NCBI RefSeq assembly: GCF_041596335.1
Contig: NZ_JBFHIT010000004.1
Location: forward strand, 124,001 to 188,000
Length of the DNA stretch: 64,000 nt
Reading direction: 5' to 3'
From: Mangrovibacterium sp041596335
GTDB lineage: Bacteria > Bacteroidota > Bacteroidia > Bacteroidales > Prolixibacteraceae
The notes beneath the pieces were generated by a model. That model did not search any database. It was not told where the DNA came from and saw only the letters and a list, made by a program, of their open reading frames with translations. The position numbers and the translations under genes are program-made. Of this stretch, positions 18,280 to 26,939 are shown piece by piece. Within the stretch, counting starts at the first letter, position 1; each line of letters opens with the position of its first letter.

Positions 18280-19854
18280 ATGAAAATACTTCAACCTAAA
18301 TACTTAAGCTGGATTTACATCGCTTTTATGTTCCCGATGCTTGCCGGCGCACAGTCGGTGACGATCGATGCGACTGACTATAAACAGACCATCGACATGA
18401 TGGGCGGCGATATGGAACGAAGCTCAAATGCCATTCAAAGTGCTAAGAATAAAGAAGAAATAGTAGACTGGGCATTTAAAGACATCGCTTTTAATGTTTG
18501 CCGGGTGCAGTTCGATAAAAATCAGGAACTGGAGGAAGGCACCAAAAATTGGGATTTCTATGCCAAGCAAATCCTGTCCATGAAAATGGTCAAGGAAAGC
18601 AATCCGGCGATCAGGTTTTTTGCGACCCCCCGAACCGATTACGACGGGTATGGCGACAATAATAATCTTCCCGATTGGTTTTGCAACTACAAAACCAAAG
18701 CAATTGATACCGATAAATATGGCATTTTTCTGGCCGATTATGTGGAGTACATGAGCCAGCAAGGTTTGCCTATTTCGTACTTGTCAATTGTAAAAGAGTG
18801 GAGTAGTTACGTAACTGCTGCGGTTGCAAAAGAAGTAATCCTGAAACTGAACAGCGAACTGGATGCCCGCCAAATTGAAAAACCACTCATTATCGATCAG
18901 GGCTACTGGAGTTTAAGTCAGGGGATCAAGCAACTGGCCGACATTGCGACGCTGGGATCTAAAGACCTTTATTACGCGTTTTGTACGCACAATTATCAAA
19001 AAGAAGATGAAACAAAGTGGAGTGCGTTTATTACCGCCTCTACAAATTTAGGCAAAGCGGCTTATGACGACGAAACCGGCGGTGGCTATGGAGGTCCAAC
19101 ATCAGGTGTTGAACCGGAGATTACTTCACCATTGGCTGCCTATGTCGAAAAATGTGTGATGTATAAATCGGGTTTAAAGGGAGAAATATTTTTCGAAATC
19201 TGGTCGCGAGGTATAAACAAAGAAACCCGAGCCATCTATTTCCCATGGGGTGGCACAGGTGCCCCAATGCGTGGCTACTACATCATGAAACAGTTCGCGA
19301 ATAACATATTGGACAGCAGATATATAACTTCCTCTGTGAACTCGATGTCTGATGTGTACACTATGGCCTTCCGACTGGACGATAAAGTCGTAGTGTGGGT
19401 AATCAACAATGGTACAATTGACTACAGTGCTGTTCCTGTTTCAATTTCAAACGATAAGATTGCCGGTGAAGTCAGTAAAACCTACTGGACCGCTAACAGC
19501 CCAATAACGGGTTCTTCTGAAAATGTCTCTGCGCAAACCAATGCGTTTCAGACCGATATTGCTTCGCAAAGCTTGAACTGCTTCATTTTTAATGTGGGAA
19601 CAACAACTTCGTCAATTGATATTGAGAAAAACGACTATATCGTTTTTCCAACCCGGGTGAAAAATGGCAAGGTCTACTTACATCCGGACTACCAGTCGTC
19701 GCAACCTCGTATTTTTAATTTGAATGGTAAAATGGCTCAAAATATTGAGGTCGATACAAACGAAATTAGTGTTGCCGGCTTAACTCCGGGAGTGTACATC
19801 GTTCAGCTCACAATGCAGGACAAACAACTGAGTCAAAAAATAATTATTGAATAA
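18280..19854 (+). CDS. GH30-like secreted glycoside hydrolase with type IX sorting domain
   Basis: 524 residues from the ATG at 18280; an in-frame GTG at 18235 would add a charged leader before the signal peptide and is unlikely. The signal peptide ends L-A-G-A-Q. The middle resembles a GH30-type barrel followed by a short beta domain (Y-T-M-A-F-R-L-D-D-K-V-V-V-W-V near 370). Candidate catalytic residues are Glu173 in L-S-I-V-K-E-W and Glu306 in F-F-E-I-W; the usual Asn before the acid/base Glu is Lys here. Residues about 455-524 form a C-terminal sorting domain (R-I-F-N-L-N-G-K through L-T-P-G-V-Y-I-V-Q-L to K-I-I-I-E), predicting secretion to the outside or cell surface by the type IX system. 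Probable extracellular endo-acting enzyme. Confidence 0.72.
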   Translation: MKILQPKYLSWIYIAFMFPMLAGAQSVTIDATDYKQTIDMMGGDMERSSNAIQSAKNKEEIVDWAFKDIAFNVCRVQFDKNQELEEGTKNWDFYAKQILSMKMVKESNPAIRFFATPRTDYDGYGDNNNLPDWFCNYKTKAIDTDKYGIFLADYVEYMSQQGLPISYLSIVKEWSSYVTAAVAKEVILKLNSELDARQIEKPLIIDQGYWSLSQGIKQLADIATLGSKDLYYAFCTHNYQKEDETKWSAFITASTNLGKAAYDDETGGGYGGPTSGVEPEITSPLAAYVEKCVMYKSGLKGEIFFEIWSRGINKETRAIYFPWGGTGAPMRGYYIMKQFANNILDSRYITSSVNSMSDVYTMAFRLDDKVVVWVINNGTIDYSAVPVSISNDKIAGEVSKTYWTANSPITGSSENVSAQTNAFQTDIASQSLNCFIFNVGTTTSSIDIEKNDYIVFPTRVKNGKVYLHPDYQSSQPRIFNLNGKMAQNIEVDTNEISVAGLTPGVYIVQLTMQDKQLSQKIIIE

Positions 19855-19879
19855 ATACAGCGAATAAAACGTATTAATC

Positions 19880-22800
19880 ATGGCTAAAATTGGAACTATT
19901 TTACTGATCTGCATGCTGTTCTTTTCTAATCTAAATGCTCAAGATTGGAAGAATCCTGCAGTCGTTGGAATTAATAAAGAAGACCCGCGGGTGTGTTCTG
20001 TGCCTTTCGAAAATGAGGAGGCTGCAGGCACTTTCGACTTACAGGAATCAAAGTTCTATGAATCGTTAAACGGCGACTGGAAATTTAATTGGGTACGTAA
20101 ACCGGCAGATCGCCCCTTGGATTTTTACACCACTAATTTCGATGATTCGAAATGGGGAACCATAAAAGTACCCGGAAACTGGGAGTTGCAGGGTCACGGG
20201 ATTCCCATGTATATGAATCATCCGTTCGATTTTTCACCCAACAAGCGGCCCGAACCTCCGTTTATGGATTACATCTCGGATGATTATAATCCGGTAGGAT
20301 CATACCGCCAAACCTTCACGGTTCCCGAAGGATGGGAAAACCGTCAGGTATTTATTCATTTTGGTGCGGTAAAATCGGCTATGTACATTTGGGTGAATGG
20401 CGAAAAAGTGGGATACAGTCAGGGCTCAAAAACACCTGCAGAGTGGAATATCTCGAAATACTTGAAGGCAGGTAAAAACACGCTTGCTGTTGAGGTTTAT
20501 CGCTGGTCGGATGGCTCGTTTCTCGAGTGTCAGGACTTTTGGCGAATTAGTGGTATCGAACGCGATGTTTACCTGTATTCGACGCCGGCTGTTCGGGTTC
20601 GCGACTATAAAGTTATCGCCTCGCTCGATGAAAAGTATACCAATGGCGTTTTTAATCTCGAAACTGAAATTGAATCAGCGGCAGGGAAAACTGAAACGGT
20701 AAGTGTCGACTACTTGCTGAAGAATGAAACGGAAGAGTTTGGAGGCATCGTTGTTTTAAAGTTGAAAGATGGGAAAGGTGTCGGTTCGGTTAACGCCGAA
20801 ATTGCAAACGTTAAGAAATGGTCGGCAGAGCATCCAAACCTTTATGATTTATTCATCACCCTAAAAAACAAAAAGGGTGAAACATTGGAAGTGCACAGCT
20901 CGAAAGTGGGATTCCGCACATCTGAAATCAAAAACGGTCAGTTGTTGGTAAACGGTAAAGCTGTTTTGGTGAAAGGTGTCAACCGTCACGAGCACGACCC
21001 AATTACCGGGCACTACATCACTCGCGAACGAATGGAAGAAGACATTCGACTGATGAAACAGTTCAACATCAACTCGGTTCGCACCTGCCATTATCCGTCC
21101 GATCCCTATTTTTATCAGCTTTGCGACCAGTACGGAATTTATATTTGCAACGAAGCGAATATTGAGTCGCACGGAATGGGAGCGGCTCAGCAAGCACCAT
21201 ATAAATTGCCTCATATTGCCGATCTGCCCGAATGGGAGCTCACCCACCTCGACCGGATAAAACGCATGTATCAGCGCGATAAAAACCATCCTTCGGTCAT
21301 TGTTTGGTCACTCGGAAACGAAGCGGGTGATGGTTGTAATTTTGAAGCCGGGTATGCCTGGTTGAAGGCCAACGATTACCGTCCGGTTCAGTTTGAACAA
21401 GCCAGTTTGCGAAATCATACCGACATTTTTTGCCCCATGTATGCTACCAAGTGGGAACTGGAAAACTACGCGCTGCAACCCGGAATTTATCGCCCTGCAA
21501 TCTTGTGCGAATACGCTCATGCCATGGGAAATAGTGTCGGTAATTTGAAAGATTACTGGGAAACGATCGAGAAATATCCGGCCCTTCAGGGTGGTTTTAT
21601 CTGGGACTGGGTTGACCAGGGAATTGCTGCCAAAAATGATGCCGGCGAAGACTATTATGCCTATGGTGGCGATTTGGAACCTGAAGGTTCGCGCAACGAC
21701 AACAACTTCTGCTTAAACGGGTTGGTTGGCCCCGATCGCAAGCCAAATCCGCACATTTACGAGGTGAAAAAAGTGTATCAGAATGTAAGTGTGGCAGCAG
21801 TCGATGTCGAAAAAGGCCTTTTCGCAATTCACAATAAATTCTTCTTTTCAAACCTGAACGAATACGATTTCAGCTACGAAATTCTGGCTGATGGTAAAAT
21901 AATTGAAACAAAAGTAGTTGGTTCGTTGAGTGTTGAGCCGCAAACGAAAAAGGATGTTGAGATTGCCCTGAGTGCCGTTAAAAATGACGGACGCGAGTAT
22001 TTCGTCAATTTCTATTTCAAACAAAAAGAAGCGAGCGACTTGCTGCCCACCGGACATATAGTTGCTGCCGAACAAGTTCTGTTGAAAACCGGCAAAGCAA
22101 AACCGGCCGGTGAAAACGCGGGCGAATTGCAAGTAACCGAAAACGATTCGGAGATTTCGATAATAGCCGGCGAAACGATGGTGACGTTCAGCAAGGCGGA
22201 AGGAACGATTCAACACTTAAGATTTCAGGAACAGACGTTGATTTCGCAAGGCCCAAAACCTGATTTCTGGCGTGTGCCAACCGACAACGACTACGGTTAT
22301 GGCATGGTGAAGAACCGGGGAGTTTGGAAAGTTGCCAATGAGAATTCAACCGTTGAAAAATTTGAGGTGGAGAAAGTTGCTGCAGGAAAAGTGATTGTGA
22401 AAATTGAAAAGCAATTGCCTAAAGTCAACCTGACGTATTTCACCGAATATCATGTTCTTGCTTCTGGAGTTATCGAAGTGAAAAATTCAATCGTACATGC
22501 GCCGAACGTGAAAAAGCCAAACATTCCGCGAGTTGGTAACGAACTGGTAATCGATGCCTCGCTAAAAAATGTGGAGTGGTACGGACGCGGCCCATGGGAA
22601 AACTATGTTGACCGTAAATCGTCCGCATTCGTAGGTATCTACGAAAATACGGTTGATGGCCTTTATTTCCCCTACATCCGCCCGCAGGAAAACGGATATC
22701 GTACTGATGTTCGCTGGGTGAAATTCCAGAACGATAAAGTTGGAATGACGATAACCGGCGATGATGTTTTGTGTTTTGGCGCGCAGTATTATAAGAAAAG

Positions 22801-23011
22801 CGACTACAACAACGAGGTGGATAAAAAAGACTATATGCAGCACCAGTTCGACCTTAAAAAGCGCGGTGAAATCTATCTGAACATCGACTACGGAATGATG
22901 GGTGTTGGTGGCGATAACAGCTGGGGCGACGAACCACATTTAATTTATCAGCTTTTACCACATGAATATAGCTATGGTTATACCATTCAACCCTATCGTG
23001 TGAATGAATAA
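19880..23011 (+). CDS. LacZ-type GH2 beta-galactosidase
   Basis: 1043 residues, close to E. coli LacZ in length and in five-domain order. A signal peptide ends L-N-A-Q. The jelly-roll region holds V-P-G-N-W-E-L-Q-G, the barrel holds N-R-H-E-H-D and the acid/base Glu481 in V-W-S-L-G-N-E-A-G-D, and the nucleophile is Glu544 in I-L-C-E-Y-A-H-A-M-G-N. A C-terminal Bgal_small_N-type beta-sandwich spans about 770-1040, with W-R-V-P-T-D-N-D-Y-G near 800. It hydrolyses terminal beta-D-galactosides with retention, probably in the periplasm on imported oligosaccharides. The start is 26 bases after the GH30-like gene. Of the three GH2 genes this is the most confidently a beta-galactosidase. Confidence 0.95.
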   Translation: MAKIGTILLICMLFFSNLNAQDWKNPAVVGINKEDPRVCSVPFENEEAAGTFDLQESKFYESLNGDWKFNWVRKPADRPLDFYTTNFDDSKWGTIKVPGNWELQGHGIPMYMNHPFDFSPNKRPEPPFMDYISDDYNPVGSYRQTFTVPEGWENRQVFIHFGAVKSAMYIWVNGEKVGYSQGSKTPAEWNISKYLKAGKNTLAVEVYRWSDGSFLECQDFWRISGIERDVYLYSTPAVRVRDYKVIASLDEKYTNGVFNLETEIESAAGKTETVSVDYLLKNETEEFGGIVVLKLKDGKGVGSVNAEIANVKKWSAEHPNLYDLFITLKNKKGETLEVHSSKVGFRTSEIKNGQLLVNGKAVLVKGVNRHEHDPITGHYITRERMEEDIRLMKQFNINSVRTCHYPSDPYFYQLCDQYGIYICNEANIESHGMGAAQQAPYKLPHIADLPEWELTHLDRIKRMYQRDKNHPSVIVWSLGNEAGDGCNFEAGYAWLKANDYRPVQFEQASLRNHTDIFCPMYATKWELENYALQPGIYRPAILCEYAHAMGNSVGNLKDYWETIEKYPALQGGFIWDWVDQGIAAKNDAGEDYYAYGGDLEPEGSRNDNNFCLNGLVGPDRKPNPHIYEVKKVYQNVSVAAVDVEKGLFAIHNKFFFSNLNEYDFSYEILADGKIIETKVVGSLSVEPQTKKDVEIALSAVKNDGREYFVNFYFKQKEASDLLPTGHIVAAEQVLLKTGKAKPAGENAGELQVTENDSEISIIAGETMVTFSKAEGTIQHLRFQEQTLISQGPKPDFWRVPTDNDYGYGMVKNRGVWKVANENSTVEKFEVEKVAAGKVIVKIEKQLPKVNLTYFTEYHVLASGVIEVKNSIVHAPNVKKPNIPRVGNELVIDASLKNVEWYGRGPWENYVDRKSSAFVGIYENTVDGLYFPYIRPQENGYRTDVRWVKFQNDKVGMTITGDDVLCFGAQYYKKSDYNNEVDKKDYMQHQFDLKKRGEIYLNIDYGMMGVGGDNSWGDEPHLIYQLLPHEYSYGYTIQPYRVNE

Positions 23012-24410
23012 AATGAGGATTGAAAAATATATAATTCTATTGGTTGTTGTGATTGTAGCTTCAGTCACAACAACCAAAGCCCAACAACCAAAGCCCAATT
23101 TTATAATCATTTTAGCCGATGATTTGGGCTTTGGCGATTTGAGCTTAAACGGAAGCTCCCAAATTCCTACGCCTAACATCGATCGCCTGGCTCAGCAAGG
23201 AGTGAACTTTACCAATGGCTATGTCTCGGGCCCGGTTTGCAGCCCCTCGCGTGCCGGAATTATCACCGGCAGAAATCAGGTTAGCTTTGGGCACGACAAT
23301 AATTTGGCCGAAGTTCAACCCGGTTTTGATGAACAATACAATGGTCTTCCACTCACAGAAACAACAATTGCAAGCCGGCTCAAAAGTTTAGGATACACAA
23401 CCGGACTGATCGGAAAATGGCATTTGGGCAATCGGGCTCAATTTCACCCACTAAAAAGAGGGTTCGACGAATATTGGGGATACACCGGTGGCGGGCACGA
23501 CTATTTTGTGTCGAAGCCGGATGGTGAGGGCTACGAGTGCCCGATTGAGTGTAATTATAAAACGCCCGAGCCACTAACTTACATCACCGACGACAAGGGA
23601 AGCGAATGTATTCAATTTATAGAAAGGCATAAAAAGGAGCCGTTTTTTTTACTTGCTTCCTTTAATGCTCCCCACGCTCCAATGCAGGCAACTGCGGACG
23701 ATTTGCGTCTTTTCGACCATATAAAAGAGGCTAAACGACGAAACTATTGTGCGATGGTTCATCGGCTGGATGTAAATGTTGGCCGCATCATGCAAGCACT
23801 GAATGAACAAGGATTAGCTGAAAATACCCTGGTGGTTTTCCTAAGCGACAATGGTGGCCCCTGCGATCAGAATGAATCGATCAACGCGCCGTTTAACGGC
23901 CAAAAAGGAATCCTGCTCGAAGGTGGCATTCATGTTCCGTTTATTATGCAATGGAAAGGCGAATTGCCTGCCGGTACGAGCTACGAAAATCCGGTGTGGT
24001 CGCTCGATCTGGCGGCCAGCTTTTTTGAACTGGCCGGAGGAACGGTAACCGAAAACGTTCAGTTTGATGGTGTAAATCTTATGCCGTTTTTGTTGAATGA
24101 AAAAAGCGGCCAACCTCACCAAACCATCAATTGGCGCTTCACCATCAGCGCTGCCATTCGCGAGGGAAACTGGAAGTTAGTTCGTTTGCCCGACCGTTTG
24201 CCGTTGCTTTTCGACCTTTCAACGGATATTTCGGAACAGAACAATGTGGCACTGCAAAACATCGACATTACAGAATCTTTGTTGAAAAAACTGGGCCACT
24301 GGGATGTGGCTCAACCTCATCCTGTATTTCTTGAAGGTGCCGTTTGGAAGAAACGTCAACTTCAATTGTACGACAGAAGCTATTTGCTAACTCAACCCGA
24401 AAATAAGTAG
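23004..24410 (+). CDS. Sulfatase (S1-type), G-K-W-H form, secreted
   Basis: 468 residues from ATG 23004, which overlaps the GH2 stop by 8 bases; a second ATG at 23013 just after that stop is an equally possible start. A hydrophobic signal ends T-T-T-K-A-Q. Motifs: I-L-A-D-D-L-G-F-G-D, P-V-C-S-P-S-R with Cys79 (numbered from 23004) as formylglycine precursor, I-G-K-W-H-L-G near 140, and L-S-D-N-G-G near 285. It retains His in G-K-W-H and lacks the G-A-D-P-x-F-F-N insertion, so it groups away from the three G-K-W-G enzymes and is also distinct from the one at 5803. Overlap with the beta-galactosidase gene suggests that the two enzymes are made together and act in sequence. Confidence 0.93.
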   Translation: MNKMRIEKYIILLVVVIVASVTTTKAQQPKPNFIIILADDLGFGDLSLNGSSQIPTPNIDRLAQQGVNFTNGYVSGPVCSPSRAGIITGRNQVSFGHDNNLAEVQPGFDEQYNGLPLTETTIASRLKSLGYTTGLIGKWHLGNRAQFHPLKRGFDEYWGYTGGGHDYFVSKPDGEGYECPIECNYKTPEPLTYITDDKGSECIQFIERHKKEPFFLLASFNAPHAPMQATADDLRLFDHIKEAKRRNYCAMVHRLDVNVGRIMQALNEQGLAENTLVVFLSDNGGPCDQNESINAPFNGQKGILLEGGIHVPFIMQWKGELPAGTSYENPVWSLDLAASFFELAGGTVTENVQFDGVNLMPFLLNEKSGQPHQTINWRFTISAAIREGNWKLVRLPDRLPLLFDLSTDISEQNNVALQNIDITESLLKKLGHWDVAQPHPVFLEGAVWKKRQLQLYDRSYLLTQPENK

Positions 24411-24487
24411 TTGACTAATCCGAACGAATTGGGTTGACTTTTTTAAAACTGATTTTAAAGATCAACATATCAATTAAACCACTAATA

Positions 24488-26938
24488 ATGAATAAATTTC
24501 ACCATACTTTGAATCGACTAAAACCTGGCTTATTCGCACTAATTATGTGCGCCATGTTTCATCTTCAGTCGGGTGCCCAAACCGGCTTTGGCGAAAGTCA
24601 GTTGTTGAACAACGATTGGTATTTTACGCTCAGCAATCCTGACAAGGCAGAAACTGCGGATTTCAGTCACGAAAAATGGCGAAAGCTTGATTTGCCCCAC
24701 GATTGGAGTATTGAAGCTCAGCTCAGTCCTTCGTTGTCCAGTTGTACCGGTTACTTGCCCGGTGGAATTGGATGGTATCGCAAAACACTCGATTTTTCAA
24801 ATCTTCCGGCAGATAAAAACGCCTACCTGTATTTCGAGGGGGTTTACAACCGCAGCGAGGTTTACATTAACGGTCAACTGGCGGGGAACCGTCCCAACGG
24901 TTACATTTCGTTTTGTTACGATATTACACCGTTCATTAATCGCTCCGAAAACAATGTTGTGGCAGTAAAAGCAGACCACAGCCTGTCTGCCGATTCGCGC
25001 TGGTACACCGGCTCTGGTATTTACCGCGACGTCTACCTAATCACTTCCGGCAAAGTTCATTTCAATCAGTGGGGGGTAAGCTATACTACACCGCTGGTGA
25101 GCGAAAAAAAGGCGACTGTTCAGGTAAAGATGGAGGTGAAAAACGAATCAGCCGAAACTCAGAAGTTGCAACTGGTGAGTTTCCTGATTGATTCGAAAGG
25201 TCAGGAAATAGCCCGTTCGAAAGAAACTATTCAGGTTCAACCGAATTCGTTAGCCAATGGAATATCGGAGTTGACGGTAAAAAATCCGGTGTTATGGGAC
25301 TTGGGTAATCCAAATCTGTACCTGTTGGAAACGCAAATTGAACGTGATGGAAAAATCATCGATCGAACAAAAACAGCGGTAGGAATTCGAAGCATTCATT
25401 TTGATGCCAATACGGGCTTTTCGTTGAACGGGGAAGGAATGAAAATAAAAGGCGTTTGCATTCATCATGATGCCGGTTGTTTGGGAAGTGCCGTGCCCAA
25501 AGAAGTTTGGAAACGTAGATTGAAAACCCTGAAAGAACTGGGCTGTAACGCCATTCGAATGAGCCACAACCCGCAAGCGCCCGATGTGTACGATTTGTGC
25601 GACGAGCTTGGCCTGTTGGTGATGGATGAGGCTTTTGATGAATGGGAATTTCCGAAACGAAAGTGGATAACCGGATGGAACAAAGGCGAACCGGGCTACG
25701 AAGGTTCGTACGATTTTTTTGAAGCGTGGAGCAGCCGCGATTTAGCCGACATGGTGAAACGCGACCGCAACCATCCGTCGATCATCATGTGGAGCATTGG
25801 CAACGAAGTGGACTACCCGAACGATCCGTATTCACATCCGGTGTTGGAGCACGGAAGAATAAACCAGAAGGTGTACGGTGGCTACCTGACTGATCATCCG
25901 AAAGCTGAGCGATTGGGAGATATTGCCAAGCGTCTTTCCTCGGAGGTTCGCAAACACGATACATCGCGTCCGGTAACTGCTGCCCTGGCCGGGGTAATCA
26001 TGTCGAACGAAACCGAATATCCTGGATGTCTGGATATTGCCGGATACAATTACACCGAAAATAGATACCATCTGGATCACGAAACCTATCCCGATCGGGT
26101 AATTTACGGAAGTGAAAACGGGCATAATATGGAGGCCTGGAATGCGGTGAAAAACAATGATTTTATTTCCGCGCAGTTCCTTTGGACCGGGATTGACTAT
26201 TTGGGTGAATCGGGCGCCTGGCCCGCACGCGGAGGAAATGGTGGCCTGCTAAATTATGCAGGTTTTGTAAAGCCGCGGGGCCATTTTCGAAGTGCTCTGT
26301 GGAACGAAGAACCGGTTGCTTACGTTGGAACATCGACAAGGAACGGCGATGTTAAAAACCTGATACGTGAGGCATGGCCGGTTTGGAATTACGAAAAGGG
26401 GGAACCGGTTAAAATCCTCGGTTTCACAAATTCACCCAAAGCAAAATTACTGGTAAACGGGAAGCAAGTTGGCGGGCCACTGGAGTACAATAAGGAAACA
26501 GGCGTATTTTTATGGGAAATACCATTTGAAGCCGGAACGCTGGAGTTGGTTGGTTTGGACGACTCCGGGAATGAGGTCGTTCAATCAGAAATTAAAACAT
26601 CAGAAAGACCACATGCAATCGTAAGCCAGCCGGATACGGAAACAATTGACCGCAACAAAGGGGTGGCACAGGTGGAAATCAGCATTGTCGATGCAGCCGG
26701 AATTCCGGTGGTTCTTGCCGATAACGAAATTACCTGCACCATTAGCGGCCCTGGCAAACTATTAGGACTTGAAGCCGGTAACGACCGTGATATGGGCGAT
26801 TACACCGATCATGTGCAACGAGTATATAAAGGAAAGTTAATTGCTTATATTCAGGCCACAGGAATGAACGGAAACATTGAAGTTGAGTTTAGCTCGCCAT
26901 GGTTGTCGGGCACAAAATGTATCATAAAAGCACTTTAA
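24488..26938 (+). CDS. GH2-family beta-galactosidase-like enzyme (DUF4982 type)
   Basis: 816 residues from the ATG at 24488; an in-frame TTG at 24434 would only lengthen the leader. The signal peptide ends Q-S-G-A-Q. Domains: GH2 jelly roll (L-P-H-D-W-S-I-E near 70), Ig-like domain, TIM barrel with acid/base Glu440 in M-W-S-I-G-N-E-V-D and candidate nucleophile Glu543 in I-Y-G-S-E-N-G-H, then a DUF4982-like sandwich (about 640-700) and a C-terminal GH2 C5-type domain with I-T-C-T-I-S-G-P-G-K-L-L-G-L near 760. This architecture is common among Bacteroidota exo-acting beta-galactosidases. It ends one base before the ATG of the next sulfatase, making the pair a tight unit. Confidence 0.93.
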   Translation: MNKFHHTLNRLKPGLFALIMCAMFHLQSGAQTGFGESQLLNNDWYFTLSNPDKAETADFSHEKWRKLDLPHDWSIEAQLSPSLSSCTGYLPGGIGWYRKTLDFSNLPADKNAYLYFEGVYNRSEVYINGQLAGNRPNGYISFCYDITPFINRSENNVVAVKADHSLSADSRWYTGSGIYRDVYLITSGKVHFNQWGVSYTTPLVSEKKATVQVKMEVKNESAETQKLQLVSFLIDSKGQEIARSKETIQVQPNSLANGISELTVKNPVLWDLGNPNLYLLETQIERDGKIIDRTKTAVGIRSIHFDANTGFSLNGEGMKIKGVCIHHDAGCLGSAVPKEVWKRRLKTLKELGCNAIRMSHNPQAPDVYDLCDELGLLVMDEAFDEWEFPKRKWITGWNKGEPGYEGSYDFFEAWSSRDLADMVKRDRNHPSIIMWSIGNEVDYPNDPYSHPVLEHGRINQKVYGGYLTDHPKAERLGDIAKRLSSEVRKHDTSRPVTAALAGVIMSNETEYPGCLDIAGYNYTENRYHLDHETYPDRVIYGSENGHNMEAWNAVKNNDFISAQFLWTGIDYLGESGAWPARGGNGGLLNYAGFVKPRGHFRSALWNEEPVAYVGTSTRNGDVKNLIREAWPVWNYEKGEPVKILGFTNSPKAKLLVNGKQVGGPLEYNKETGVFLWEIPFEAGTLELVGLDDSGNEVVQSEIKTSERPHAIVSQPDTETIDRNKGVAQVEISIVDAAGIPVVLADNEITCTISGPGKLLGLEAGNDRDMGDYTDHVQRVYKGKLIAYIQATGMNGNIEVEFSSPWLSGTKCIIKAL

Positions 26939-26939
26939 A

